From contig OZ038423.1 of NCBI GenBank assembly GCA_964036155.1, positions 50,049,249 through 50,113,248 of the forward strand: 64,000 bases of DNA, in the 5' to 3' direction. This DNA is from Diploscapter coronatus (lineage: Eukaryota; Nematoda; Chromadorea; Rhabditida; Rhabditidae). The notes beneath the pieces are model-generated. The model did no database searches. It was not told the origin of the DNA and worked only from the letters and a program-made list of their open reading frames with translations. The position numbers and the translations under genes are program-made. Shown here piece after piece: positions 40,101 to 53,700 of the stretch; positions within the stretch are counted from its first letter, which is position 1; every line of letters begins with the position of its first letter.

Positions 40101-43100
40101 TTCCTTTCTTCCATCACTCCTCTTTGAAGCCACTGCACAGTGCATCGGGTGGTTTCTTCGAGCACTGCACTGCATTTCTGTGCTCTGTGAGAGAGGAGAA
40201 TATTCCTTCCTTCACATTCACATATGAGATGTCAGTCAGAATGGTGTGTGTGTGTGAGAGAGAGAGTACTGTAGGCTGCCTTTGCCGTGCCTGTCTCCCA
40301 TCCTCCCTCTCCTTTCTCTCCTCACTTCTTACATCTTTCCCCTCTCCCTCTCTTCCCCCGACTGGATTATTCGACTGACGTTGAGCAAACAGTCCCCTTC
40401 CTTCCCTCAGCTCTCTCTCCATCTTTTCCCCTCTCTGTAGCACTGCAAAATCTCTCCATCTCTCTTCCATTTCTGCTTCTCTGCCCCAGTTCTGTAGCCC
40501 CTTCCCCTTCGCCTGCCTCGTCCGCCAAATATACGACGAAATCTTTACGGGGGACCGACTCGACTCGATTTGCAGCCATCGATCGATAAATTTGAAGATT
40601 TGGGAGATTTTTGAGGAATCTTGAAAAATGCGATAATTTGCAAGAGTGAGAAGAATCGCTGACCGAATCAGACTCGGCTTCTGGCCAGCCGGCGTGCAAA
40701 CGTCGTCGCCTCGGGCCCGTTCCCTCGACTCACACACAGCACAGCTAATATTGGTTTTCTCAGTTTGGATAACGCGCGAGGGCAAATCGAAGCGAAGCAG
40801 ACGGAGACAACAAACAACGAAACAACAAATAAACAATAGAAAAAAGACAACACGGAAACAAACAGGAGATTCCTGAAGCAGATAATGATTGAACCGACGA
40901 TAGACTGAGACTAACAGTATCAAATTCTCTAGAGAATATTGTGGTGAAGATAAATTTGCGTATTTTTTAATGTTATTGTGGCATGGCTTATTTTCAATAA
41001 TAACTTCACTTTACAAAATTCAATAAAATTTATTACAACTCTTTCCAATCACAGTAAATTTATGCGGGATTTGAAGCACATTCTTCATAGACAACAATCG
41101 AATTTCACAAATATGATTCAGATAGCAACAAAGATAGAAGTCTAAAGAGTAATAAAAGAATGAAAAGTATGCAAAATACCGTATTTATTCTATAGAAGAG
41201 CACTCTCTAATAGTGGGGACGCCTCCCAAATGCCAGAACTACTCCATTACCCGACTCAAATCATCTCAGAAAGTGTTTTATAATGCCCCTTAGAATGCAT
41301 AGAGTGGATTTAGTTTTTACTTGAAGTGACAACGGTCATTAGAAGTGGAGTTATTATGGGTTGAAAATTTCAAATTTTCCGGAAATAGGAGGGCATGCTC
41401 TTCTATTAAAATAAATACGGTAAGTATTAGCCGTTCCTATTATAATTTGACATTCACAAATTCACAAGAGTAGTTTTGACAGTATACGGTAAGTGGTAAA
41501 TGGTAAAGAGTGAAAGGGGGATACCTGCATCTTTTTTCTTCTTCTTCTTTTTCTGGCTTAACTTATCCCCTTTCCTTGACGATAGCGCACTTTGAACTTG
41601 CTCGGGTAAGTCTCTATGCAAATAAAGCTAATCTCATCCCAACCCACCTTTAAAGGCACTGGAAATGGAAATGGAAAAGGAGGATCACACAAAGAAATCG
41701 AGAAAATCACCAAATGAATTATAGAAAGGTACGGTAAGAATGACATAATTAATGAGCAACAAAATGACTGAAGATTTCCCGGAAATTGATCGGTGTGAAC
41801 AAGATTTAACATTTTCCTGAAACTCAATTATCGAGAACTCTTGGCAAATGGGATATTTCATTTCATATTTGACGATATTTGACCAGGTTGAATGGCAAAG
41901 GGCAAGGACACAGGCACTTAGCACCGAATCTGAATCGCATTTGAATCGAACACACGAATTACATCGATTGAATTATCGTTGCTGTTGAGGGATATTGTTT
42001 TGGAGGCCTTGGAGTTTCCGTCGGAGTACAATGACCAATCGTTTTTGTCTAAAATTCAAATTTGGATAAATCACTTTACCCTGATCATTTCAAATATATG
42101 TTTTCATTTGTATTTCATAATTATTGATCGTTATTATATCTACTTGTGAAGTTTATCAACCACCACCCATTTGGAAAGGTAACTCTACTGCTTCCATTCT
42201 TATACTGATACATAATTTGGAAACAAATAAGGTGTACTTCTCGAAAAGCTAGAATCATAAATATCGATTATTACAGTAGCAAAGTTCATGCAAACTCACA
42301 ACTCATTCTCCCTCTCCTGTGCAACTTTTTCAAGTGCCTGTTACATGCTCACTCCTTCAGTTGCAATGCCTCATAAGCGGCCGCTTTTTATGCTCCTTTC
42401 GGGTAGAAACTTGTCGCTTTGCGGGTCACGTAACGGGCCAAAGCTGCTTGATGGCTGATTGATGCATGAGATGAACGGGGATTATCGCATGAAACTTCAA
42501 GATTTGACAAATCACATGATGAGTGGTAAAATGTGAAGTTTAGAAAGAATGGCCATTGTTATACTCAAAGACCATTTATTCTGATGCGAAATTTAGGCGC
42601 GTGCGCAAAATTAAAAAGGGACAAATGGTGCTTATTTCTGTGATATTTCTAAATAAGTAATGCTAAATTTTCAATGACCATTCCATAAATAGTCGCTCAG
42701 TGAAGATGAAATATTCTCTCATGATTGACTCATTCATCAGGCATCAAGCCTCTTTCCGTCTCTTTCTCTCCTCTCCTCTCCTGTTTCCCTTTACCTGACT
42801 TCTCTCCACGTGTAACCGGATCACCTTCCGCTCGGCTCTTTGCAGCGCTGAAAGAGAGTGCGGCACCGGAAACCTAATACTCAAACGAGGAAATAGTAGG
42901 TCAACCTGAGAGAGTACGAAGAAATACAGAAATTAGCCTGGAGACCATACCGTAGTCTGGACTGAAAGGGTAAAGGACGAAGGGGAGGTCGGAAAGTGAA
43001 CGGATCAGGTAAAGGAAAGGGAGGGGAAGAGAGGACACACGTGAAACATAAGAAGCTGAAGAAGAACGAAGAAGAAAGGAGTGGAATGGGAAGAATGGAA

Positions 43101-44709
43101 GAAGGGAAGAATGCCACTTGACATGATAAACGGTGAAGTGGGGAGAACTCAAAAAGACTACGTCTATATTTGAAGGGAAGGGCCAATTATAGTAAAGAAG
43201 CATATCACAGGTGCATCAGTAACATTGAGCAAATATTGTGGAATGTTGAAGATTTTTGAAGGAATTGAAAATTACAAACTTCTAACTTACAATTCTGCTA
43301 TATTTCGGGGGAATATTGATGGAAAGATATGGAATGAATGAGATTTTCCAGAAAGAAAGGCATAGAAGAAATTTGTCTCGTAATGGATGATCCACATTCG
43401 TTTCTTTCAAAGTTCCAATTTCCGATAATCATTAGTCTTCTCCTCATTTATTCTTCCTCCTTCCTTTCTCAAATGCAGTGTGACATAACGCGACCGCGTT
43501 CATGCAAATTTATGATCGCCTCTCTTAGAAATCGAATCGTAAACCTTTGAGAGCGGGACTCATTCGATATGAGGGAAGAGAGGGGAAAATGACAGGGCAA
43601 AAAATGAAGAGAAGAGAAATTTGATCGGGGGACTTTTGGGTGATTGATAGAAATCAATTGATTGCATGATGATTGCATATCCATTGCCTTTCTTTTGTCC
43701 ATATTTGAAAGGATCTTCTTTTAGCAAATAGAACAGCTGAGTCAATTAATCGCGAATGCAGAAATAATTGAATCGAAAATAATGATTTCTCTTTTTTCTA
43801 GAAATACAACATTCTTGAAATTTTTGGAATATCAAGTAAAGATTTAAAAATATTGAATAAGAACACCTACAGAACTCCGTCGTTATACAAAACCAAGGGA
43901 AGTCAGGAACAAAAGCTAACCCATTACCCAACTTTTCGCACCTCTACAAGTTTCCTGTCTTGGGTTTCTTGTGTCTTCACACTTGAGCTCGTTAATTAGA
44001 AAGAACAATGATACTTGAATGGAGGGAGCCAAAACAGGGAGTCAAAACTGCATGCAAAGTTGATGGTTCTGACAGAAAGGAAGAATATTGAGGAAAAAAA
44101 CCTGGAATTATGGGAAGTAGTCAAATGATCGCAATATGTAATAGGTAAAGATTATGTTATTTTACTACATTACGCCATTACATACTGTCAAGTTTAATCT
44201 ATCAGGAGCCTAAATTCATCATAAACCTGGGTAAAGAAGCAAATTTCGGCGGAAATAAGCACAGAGGGTAGAGTTCACTTGCTATTCTATTCTAAGCGAA
44301 ATTTGTGCAAAAATAACTTCAGACATAAATTGTTTATCATCAATAAAAATAATGCATTTCATAACCAAATAAGTGAACAATTCCCTCATAAATTACGAGT
44401 CAAATGCATTTAAATCCAAATCACCGTTAGACGAGTTAAAGCAAGCAAGAAATATTAGTCAAATAAGCAATTTGCTAGTAGTGATATCAGGCAAAATGAT
44501 GATTGAGGGATTAAATATGAGAAGGAATAATTTTTATAAAGTGTTGGAATTCTTAATTATTCATAAGAATTTCAATAACTCGCATAGATAATAATGCGAG
44601 TTTTAAAAAAAAAATAATAATAATTTTCTTCCAACTCATCTCAATGGTATGTGTGGAAAGTCATGCAAAATCATTTAGAAAGATACTCATAACCTCAACG
44701 TGATCTTCA
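37120..44709. other. Intergenic region between pha-4 and the coiled-coil gene
   Basis: These 7.6 kb separate convergent genes and lack any spliceable coding model. They contain an inverted-repeat element (41177-41422), a GT/GA microsatellite (about 40243-40266), a cluster of CACTGCA words (39310-39340, 40130-40190) and abrupt changes between pyrimidine-rich and purine-rich blocks (40270-40520 and 42730-42830 versus 42900-43120). An unrecognised small or RNA gene cannot be excluded. Confidence 0.4.
41177..41422. mobile_element. MITE-like element with about 27-bp terminal inverted repeats
   Basis: The left end TACCGTATTTATTCTATAGA (continuing AGAGCA) is the reverse complement of the right end, read inward as TACCGTATTTATTTTAATAG (continuing AAGAGCA), with about three mismatches. 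The element is 246 bp, begins and ends with TA, and has no coding frame. This suggests a Tc1/mariner-type non-autonomous element. Confidence 0.65.
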
Positions 44710-47700
44710 TTAATTCCAAAGTCTTGGCCTTGGTCTTCTTGCTTCTCTCACCAACCCTTTATCTTTGTTGTATTTGTGTGTGTAGTCAGTTAGATGTGTG
44801 AAGTAGTGATAATTGTATTGAACCAACTTGTCGATTTCACTGCGCATCCTGACGACATCGTCACACTCACTCCAGTCCGTGTGCGTGTAGTTCGTCAGAC
44901 TCGACATGTTCGAGACTGTCCTGGTCGAGCGAGGAGGAGCCACGGGCCCGTTGCCGTTCTGCTGCTGCTGGGCTCTGAATTATCGGCATTTTGAAAATCC
45001 AGTGATTTTTCCCCAAAAATTCATCGAGATTAGGTGATAGAAATAAATTCGACTTTTTCAGTTTTACACACAAAGTGGTTTATGAAATCAGAAAGGTTAT
45101 AGCGAACAAAAGTTGAAAAGCTGTCAACACGATAAATCAAAATAATTATTACGTTTTGGTAAAAGTACGCCTTTTATCCGTTATTCTAAAATGGCTTTTT
45201 AGTTTCGTAACTCAATCATAGCGAAAAATTTCGAAATGAAGCCCAACCTCGTGAGATCGTCCTTGAGTCTCAACTTCTCTAGCTTCAAAGTATCTAATTC
45301 AGCATGAACAGCGCTTAGATCTTCACGTCTTCTGAAGTATAAAATCTAAGAAAAGTCGATCTTCGCGAAATACCTCTTCTCAGCGTTTTCTAGCGATGCT
45401 TTCTGATCTTCAATTCGAGATTCGAATACTTTAATTTTGGCTCGAGCAGATTCCAAATCAGAAATCAATTGAGTCTTCTCATTGTTGGCAGTTTTGATCT
45501 TCTCCTCGAACTGTTTCGCGATTCCTTCCTTCTCGTTCTGCGTCGATCTGCCCATTTGAGATTGGGCCTTCAACAATTCGCCTGCTAAGCGAGCATTTTC
45601 AGCCACTAATTCATCCTGCAAAAATAAATTCTCATTTTTGGCAAAGATAATATTTTAACATAAATTCTATGTCGCTAGAGATCTGTATAAAGCTGAAACA
45701 AGGGTTTCTTTTTTATTTTATGGGCATAACACTTTTAACAAATAAAACTCACACTTCCATTATTATTGTGCTCCTGGCTTTCCAGGTCATCGATTCTGGC
45801 TTGGAAGGTTTCTTCCATTCTAAAATGATTTTGCTATTCTTTTCAAATGCAAATAATTACAGTTTCTTCTCAGCCTTGATCTGCTCCAGCTTATGTTTGT
45901 GATCTTCTAGAAGAGAAGACATTTCCTGCAAATTCTTCGTGAGGATTTGCTTGCTTCTTTCGCTGTCCTCCAACTGCTCTTCCAAACCGCTTATCTACAT
46001 TAAAAATCATTTTTTAAATACTAAAAAGAAAACAACCTTATCCATGAGTTGTTTCTCTCCTTTTTCTCCTCTTTGAACATTGTTCTGCTGTTCCTTTTGC
46101 AAATGTAGCAACCGGTTCTTTTCTTGCTCCAATTCATCTGAATTTGCAAAAATTTGATTTTAAAAATTCTGATCATTCACCTTCCGTTAAAATCAATAAA
46201 TTTTGAAAATCAAAAATTTGAGTCTTGTTAAATTCGGTGGAAGAATTGAGAAATATTTTCCAGGTTTAATTTTTCATTTGGGATTTATACATACCAATTC
46301 TCCTCTGGAACTGTGCCAACTTCTCATTCCCAATTCTGTCCATTTCCTCGATGCTCTGCTTGTGATTTCTCTCCAACGCAGATATTTGCTGCTAAAATCA
46401 TCTAATTTATACATTTTCTTCAAAGATCTCTTCACATTCATATTGAACTCTTCAGTTTGCCTCAGCTGCTTTATTTGTTCATTCAAACTCTGAATTGAGG
46501 CGTCTTTCGCGTCGTTTTCCTGAAACTTCATTTTTATTACTTTTATTTCAAAATTTTGTAAATCAAATGATCCACTTTATGAAACTGGCATTCTATTCTC
46601 AATCCTTTTTTTTTACAAAAAGTGAAGCTTTCAAAGAAGACAAAAATAAGGAAAAATCCCCTACCTTTTCAACTTCTTCCAGTCTCTCTTCCAAACTTTC
46701 AATATGCGATTTTGCCTCTAGGAACTCATCGTCGGCTCGTTTCAATTTGATCCTCAATGCTTCAATTTCGGATACCAAGTTGTCGGCCTGAAAAAATCAA
46801 TTGGATAAATTTGAAAAAGCATAAAACCCAAGATTCAATTGCTAAGATCAACGAGTCCAGATTTAAACTAGTACTTGCTTAGAGAAACTAGCGAACAGTT
46901 CTTCTTTGAAGACCTACAATTTCTCTTTGTTGCTTGGCTTCTTGCATGGCCCTTTGCACTTCGGAATCGGATGATCCAACAATTCGGAGTCGTTCTTCTG
47001 CAATAAAATAGAATAGTTCGATATTTTGTCGTCCTCTATTACTACCTTCCAATTCTCCGACCCTCGTCTTGCTGGAAGTGGCTTCTTTCTGCATCAATTC
47101 GTACTTCTCCTGCAGATCTTTCATTCTTCGCTCGGCCGCCATCGATTCTTCGTTCATTTGTTCCTCAAAATGAATATTTAATATATTTTATGGAAATGGC
47201 TTTTTGTGATTCTATAATTAATGGATATTTTTTAAATGGACGCATGTCATATAGAAATAAAACAGATAATATTCTTCCAAATTCAGGATTAAAAAAAAAT
47301 CTTACATTCATACTCCTCTGAATGTCCATATTCTTCTGTACAAGTTTTGTATTCTCCGTGTGCAACTCATCCCTCTCCCTCTTCACAGCAACCAATTCAG
47401 TCGTCAATCGCTCGTTTGCTGCTTCCACTTGCGAATAGTTCGACTGTTGGGAGGATGATAATTGTGTTAGTCTGAAAATTAAATCGATAAATCAATCTAT
47501 TTATCAAATGGGTTTTAGTTAATTTGACTATTCAGATATTTTTAAAATAAAGAGGACATAGAAAAGACGATGCATTATAATTTTGCAATAAATTTGATTT
47601 TTTTACTTTTCCTTCTCCTGATTCTTCTCCCTCTCAGCCTCAGCAGTCCGTCTCTGCCACTCTGCGATTTCATCATTTGTCTCATCCAATTCTTCTTCCT

Positions 47701-50700
47701 TCCGACGCAAATTCTCTTGCAGCAGCTCAATCTCATTCTGATATTGTCTGAAATAATCAATTCAAAAATTTAAACCATAGAAAGATCCTACTCATTTTCC
47801 AGCCTAACAGCCTGTAAGGAAGTTGTCAGAGTCTTGACCTCATCGGCAACGGAGGCCTAAATTTTATGGATAATAAATCAGACTTTTTGAATAATTTCAG
47901 AAAACTGATTCAGTTCCGAAAATTTTCATAAATGTTCAGGGAAAGAATTACTTTTGATTCCAGTCTTCTCCTTTCCATTTCCAGCTCCTGAATCTGGTTC
48001 TGCAGAGTTCCAATCTGCCCTCGCAATTCATCGAGATTCTTCGTTGACAATTTCAATTCAGCTTCGAGAGAGGCACTAAAATGTTCTCATTTTCAAAGAT
48101 ATTCAAAAATATCTCTTACACTCTATGCCTGCTAGCATCTTCAATATCGCTCTTTTCCCTCCTCAATTCATCAGTCATTTCGGTCATTTTTCTCGCCTCG
48201 CTCAGTTCAGATTCCAATGAATCGACTTGTTGACGGTATTCTTGCTCCTTTTCCTAGAAATGAGGGATTTTAAAGGAAATTTATTACTAGAAGAATGATT
48301 TTATTGCTTGATCAAGTAGCTAAATGAGAAAAAAAGCGAATTTGATCCTCACAAAGTTTTGATGTAAGTACGAAAAACTGGTTATTTTGATAACCATAAA
48401 AATCAACTCACATGCGATTGTGTTTCAGCCTTTTGCAGTCGCTGTGCCATCAAGTTATGCCTTTCTTCTGCCTTCTTCAATTCTTCTCTCAGCATTTCCA
48501 CCTGAGCTATCTTTTTTCTTCGGGTAATTAGTCTTATTTCTAACTTCCTGATTGGTATCTCCATGAGCGTCGATCTGCTTCTGCAGTTGCATGGCCTTCC
48601 TCTCTGCATTCTTCAGGTTCTGGTCGACTACCTTAAGGTCCATTTCTGCCTGCTGAGCTCGAGATTCTGCATCCAGCAACTTGACTTTGACTGACTGGAA
48701 ATACAAAAAAAAATCAATCTGTATAAATTCGACATTCTTACATCGATATTCTTATTCTTCTCAGTCAGTGTGGTTTCCAGAACCGATATCTTCACTCCTA
48801 GCGATTCCGATTCTTCGGCCGCTGTAGCATTCTGAAATATGCAACTTTTCAGCAAATCTAACTACTGATAATCTAGATTCACTAAATTGCAAACGAGTTT
48901 TATATTCGACCAACATTTTGGAATCAAAATTTGTAATTTTTCGATTATCGTTCATATTTTTGCCATTCATTTCAAATGTTCACTCACATTCCTCAATCGT
49001 TCATTTTCGGCACTCAGTGCAGTGACTTGACTCTCTAGCAATTTCACCGTTTCAGCATTGTTCCTCACGTTCGCTTCCATTCTTTCGAAGTTGATCTTCA
49101 ACTGTTCGTAGTCCATTTTCAAATTCGCCTGAAATCATTGATTCAATTCAAAAATTTCTTTTATCCTAGCCTTCGATGCAACTTCCTCATCAGCTTTGTT
49201 ATGAGCTTCCCGCAATTTTCGGTTCATCTCTTCGATTTTCTCCCTGTTCTGCTCATTTTCGCTTGAGGTTCTAAAATAATTTGATTTTAAAAACTGAACA
49301 GAATATTTTTGGTTCAAAAATGTCATAGAATCAATAATTGGAGAAAATACTCATTAATACTTCAAAATTTTATTAAAATGAACTTACAAGCTGACTCTCT
49401 CGAATTCCCTCTGACTGTTGTCCAGATCTTGTTCAGTCTCTCTCAACTTTCTTTGCATGCTCTCATTCTCCCTTTGCAAGCGTTCGCATTCTCTCATTAG
49501 TTCATCAGTTTTGCTCGTATCCTGAAATTTTTGCTGAAAAATGGCAATTCTCAAACATTCTACCTGCTTAGCCAGCCTCAACGATTCAAGAGCAGCGGAT
49601 TTCATGTGCAGCTCTTTCTGCATTTCTTCAAGCGCCTTCTTCGTTTCGACCAATTCGGATGACATTTCACTCTGAAATAAATTAGGAGAATTGTGCCAAA
49701 ATTAATATTTTAGGAAGAAAGAATATAATCTATGAGGGGAATAATTCTTTCCACATTCTGATAATTCAAATTTTTACCTGTCGCCTTTTGTATTGCGCCT
49801 CAACCGTCCTCTTCGCAACTTCACCATCATCCTTCACTCGCTGCATTTCTCGGGAAGCAAGGACCTGCATTTCTTTATTTTCATTGTTTATCGAATTTCC
49901 AAACCTCGAGTTCAGCATTCTTCTGCTTGAGAGCTTCATTTTCCTTCCTCAAGCGTTCTTCATCTTGACTGCTTCCGGCATCAGCTAATTGGGCTATCAT
50001 TTGATTGATCTGAAATTTTAGAACTTTGCAATCAAAATGATGATAGCATCATTATTTGACAACCATGAATGGTCAAAGACATAATTTCAGGCGAAATAAA
50101 GCATGAAAAGTAATCATAGAACGAGCTTTTCAGATTGCTATTTTCGAAGGGATAAATCTACCTGCATAAACAGCTCATGTTTCTCGTTCTGCTCCCTGTT
50201 GAGCTGTTTGGTCAGTTCCGATTTCTGCACCATCAACTGCTGCACGTCGGGAGGCAGGCGAGATTCCCATTGCTGCCTGCAAGTATCGTTCAAATAATAA
50301 CCAAACACGATGGATTATTCACAATTTGTCGTAAATTTCAAATTTTCTGATCTACAAACTTCGTGAAATTTTGCGAAGATTTCTTCAGATAATGATGAAA
50401 TCATGACGTAAAGAGATTGACTATTCATCTTTTTATCTGTTGATTTTCGGAACTCTTTAGATTTTCTGCAAATTCTCCCAATCTTCCCGAATCTTCACCT
50501 AATGCGTGTCACTTCCGTTGCTCTTTCTATCTCCCTCTCATTTGTGGATTTGCGTGTTATCCTCTAATACTCAATTTCTGCCTTCGAGCTTCCATATTTC
50601 CACTAACCACTAACAGAGCTGGACCTGTTTACATCCTTCAGACACTCATAATCTAATAATTTATCTACTTTTTGATCGATAAGGTAGGTTTTACTTTTAG

Positions 50701-53700
50701 TATTACATGTTGATTTTTTGCTATTTTGTCAATAGCGATAATATTTTCGCCATAATTCACAAAACTCTCGATTTGAATAGCCCGAACTTTCGATAAAATT
50801 CAAAGAAAATCTACCTGTCCTTTTCGAATTTTTCGACTCTCCTTTTCAACTGATCGATTTCATTTGTCCTATCCTGTAGCTGCTTCTGAAAATTATTCAT
50901 CGCTTATCAATCCTCATCATTTTTGGCCCGATTATTTGATTTCCCAATGTTTTACCTAAGCGCAAACTGCTTACCCTCAACAGCTCTTCATTACTCATCG
51001 CTTATTGCCGCCTGTGATAAGCAAACTCAATATGAGCATGGAATTTGATGATTCTTCTATTGCCTTGGAATGTCAAGTCGAACAGAATTGTCAACACTAT
51101 TTGTCAATAGAATTTGCAAATGGAAACTAGAAATCTATCGATCTGAAATACAAATGCGGAATGAACAATCGTGTTTTCGATAAAATCATAAAAAAGCGAA
51201 CCGATAGCATTTAGGAAGAGGAAAATATCGATAAGGAAAAGTGTGGGGAGAAGTATTCGGAATAATGACTTGCTGATTTTAAGGAATAAAAATCATTATA
51301 AACCTTGAAAATCGTTAGAAGTTTTCAGCGAACCCAGAAATGTTAGCGAGTCTCAGTAACTATCATGCCAATTTCGTTTAGGAAATGCGCGTTTCAGAAA
51401 AAGAATCGAAACTTTTTTCGTTAATTTTCAGATATATTTTGTCCAAAAAATGTGGCATTTCGGAAAATGGATTTATAAATTCTTCGGGAATGAATAGTCA
51501 AAGGGTGGAATTTGGATTGACATTGGATGTGAGATCCGAGTGCTTGATGTCCCTTTCTTCTTTTTCATTTTCTCTTCTATTTCTGCACGTCTTTCGGCGT
51601 GTTTTGCATGTTCATAACCAATGAGGAATGAATGAGTGCAAAACGATGGAAAAAAGTAAAGTTATGGAAAGAAAGAAAGAAATAAAGCAAAATGGAATGA
51701 GAATGACCTAGAAAGAGGAGAAAAGAAAGAAAGAATGAGGCAAATCATGTCGATTCGAAGAGTTATTTGGAGGGTATCTTCGTACGATCTGCTGAATATG
51801 AAAGATAAATCTAGCAGGTCTATATTTGGTCTTCTCTCACATTTTGCATAATCTCTGCATTCCCTTTGTTACTTGCCACGCGCAATTTACGATAGAATGA
51901 AAGAATGAATGGAAACGACGATAATAATGAAGTCAATCTATAAATTTGAAAATTGAGCAAGTACGACCATTCTTCCACGAAGTGGCTATTCAAAGTATAG
52001 AAATTTAAACCCAAATTGCACACCAAAAAAAGTTCAGGCGTGAAGAGGAAGAGAAAGATGTTGATTTTATGGAAATTAATTGAGAACGGCCCCTCTCATG
52101 AGAAATAACCTATGAATGAGTTGATGAGTTGGATTTCGAAATGTTTGAAGATAATAAAAGGTGGAGGCCTTAGGTCTGAAAAGGTAAGAAGAGAGAATGA
52201 GCAAGGAATGGGAAAGTTTGATGATAAGGAAGGGAAGAATTTGGTATGCAAGAAGCAGAGGAATGACGCATTAAGTAGAGAAATAAAGAGGAAAGGAACG
52301 AAATAGCCAATGGGCTAATTGATACAAAACCGTTGCATAAACTAAATGAATAGAAAACCAGAAATAAACAATTCACGCGAATTCGATACCTTACGAATGA
52401 TTTATGCAATTCAATAGGCTGAACTTCATTCTATACAACGCTAGATTTGATCATAAATCTTTGCGCTAATAAAATCGAGATTTAAGCCATTCTGGCCAAT
52501 ATCATAGCTATATCCCTTATCATTTCTGACAGAAGATTTGTCAAGTTTGCTCAAATGCTCGGATTTTTTTAGAAAAAAAATGAAAAATGAAGAGAGCACA
52601 TTTTGAAAGATGAGTTGTTTATATCAAAGAGGAAGATTTTTCGAGTTCTGATTCGAATTCGGAAGAATGAAGACAACCAAATAAATCGATAGTTCGCCTT
52701 GTGTTTGGACTTGCCTAGAGAGTGAGCGAGAAAGTAGGTAACTGAAGAGGGAGCAGAGAAAGAAACGAGTCAACAAAAGGGGAGGGAGGAAAGAGCAGAG
52801 AAGGGAAAAAGAGGGGAAAGGAGGGAGAGAAAAGTGACAATGCATTGCACGCTTTAGAGGGGGTGAGAAGAAAAGACATCCCGACTGCACTCGAATGACC
52901 TTGTAGGAGGATTAGCGACAGAATGACAGGGGAGGTTAGCTGGCGGTAAATGGGGTAAAGCATGATTCGAAGAGATGTGATAAATCTTGAGAAGGTTCGA
53001 GTTAAATAATAAATCAAAATCTTAACCTAGGCTTATTTTAAGATAAAAGTTGACCTTCATGCGTTTTCTTCAGAAAACTCCTTCAACCTGATGGAAATGC
53101 CCCAAAAATACATGTACCAAGAGTATTGTGTGAAGGAGGTAGGCAGTAGTAAAATACCTACTTCTGAGTCGTAAATGCGAGGTTATGTCTGTTTTGCAGT
53201 TGATTCAAGACACGATCGACAAAGTTATGGTTCGGCTGGAAAGTGTCGAAATGGGAAATGGCAAGCACGAATCCGAATCGTCAGACACTAATGAGGAATA
53301 TGATGAGTATCAGGATGTGCGACTTTTTTTTTTCAAGAAACGTAAAATTATAGATGAAAATCAAATAGAATTCAAAGATTTTTTCGTGTTTTTTAAATTG
53401 AGAAATAATATTTTACTTGCACAAATTGTTATGTTTTCCTTCCAGAATGACTTTTTCTACTCGCAAGAATCGATAGCAAATGGAGATTTGGCCCGAGCTC
53501 ATTGGATTCAACTGCAAAAGACAAATACGCAGGTATTACTGTTTGTGAAGATATAATTTCACAGAAAAAAAAGTTTAGGGCCTAGCAATGCGCAGTGTTC
53601 TGTTGCACATGGTAGAAGAGCATCCGCATTTGCGACCGCTTTGGCAATTCTCCAAGATTATCAACGAAACTGAAAGGGATTGGAAACTCGTGCTCAATGA

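Noticed and set aside
40114..40923. Long minus-strand open frame (269 codons) in the intergenic region
   Set aside because: It lies over a purine/pyrimidine-skewed and microsatellite stretch. The translation is low-complexity Arg/Glu/Gly/Ser with no domain and no splice-consistent neighbours.
52624..53017. Two minus-strand frames rich in Ser/Leu/Phe before the globin gene
   Set aside because: Composition artefact of an A+G-rich intron segment; no homology and no matching exons.
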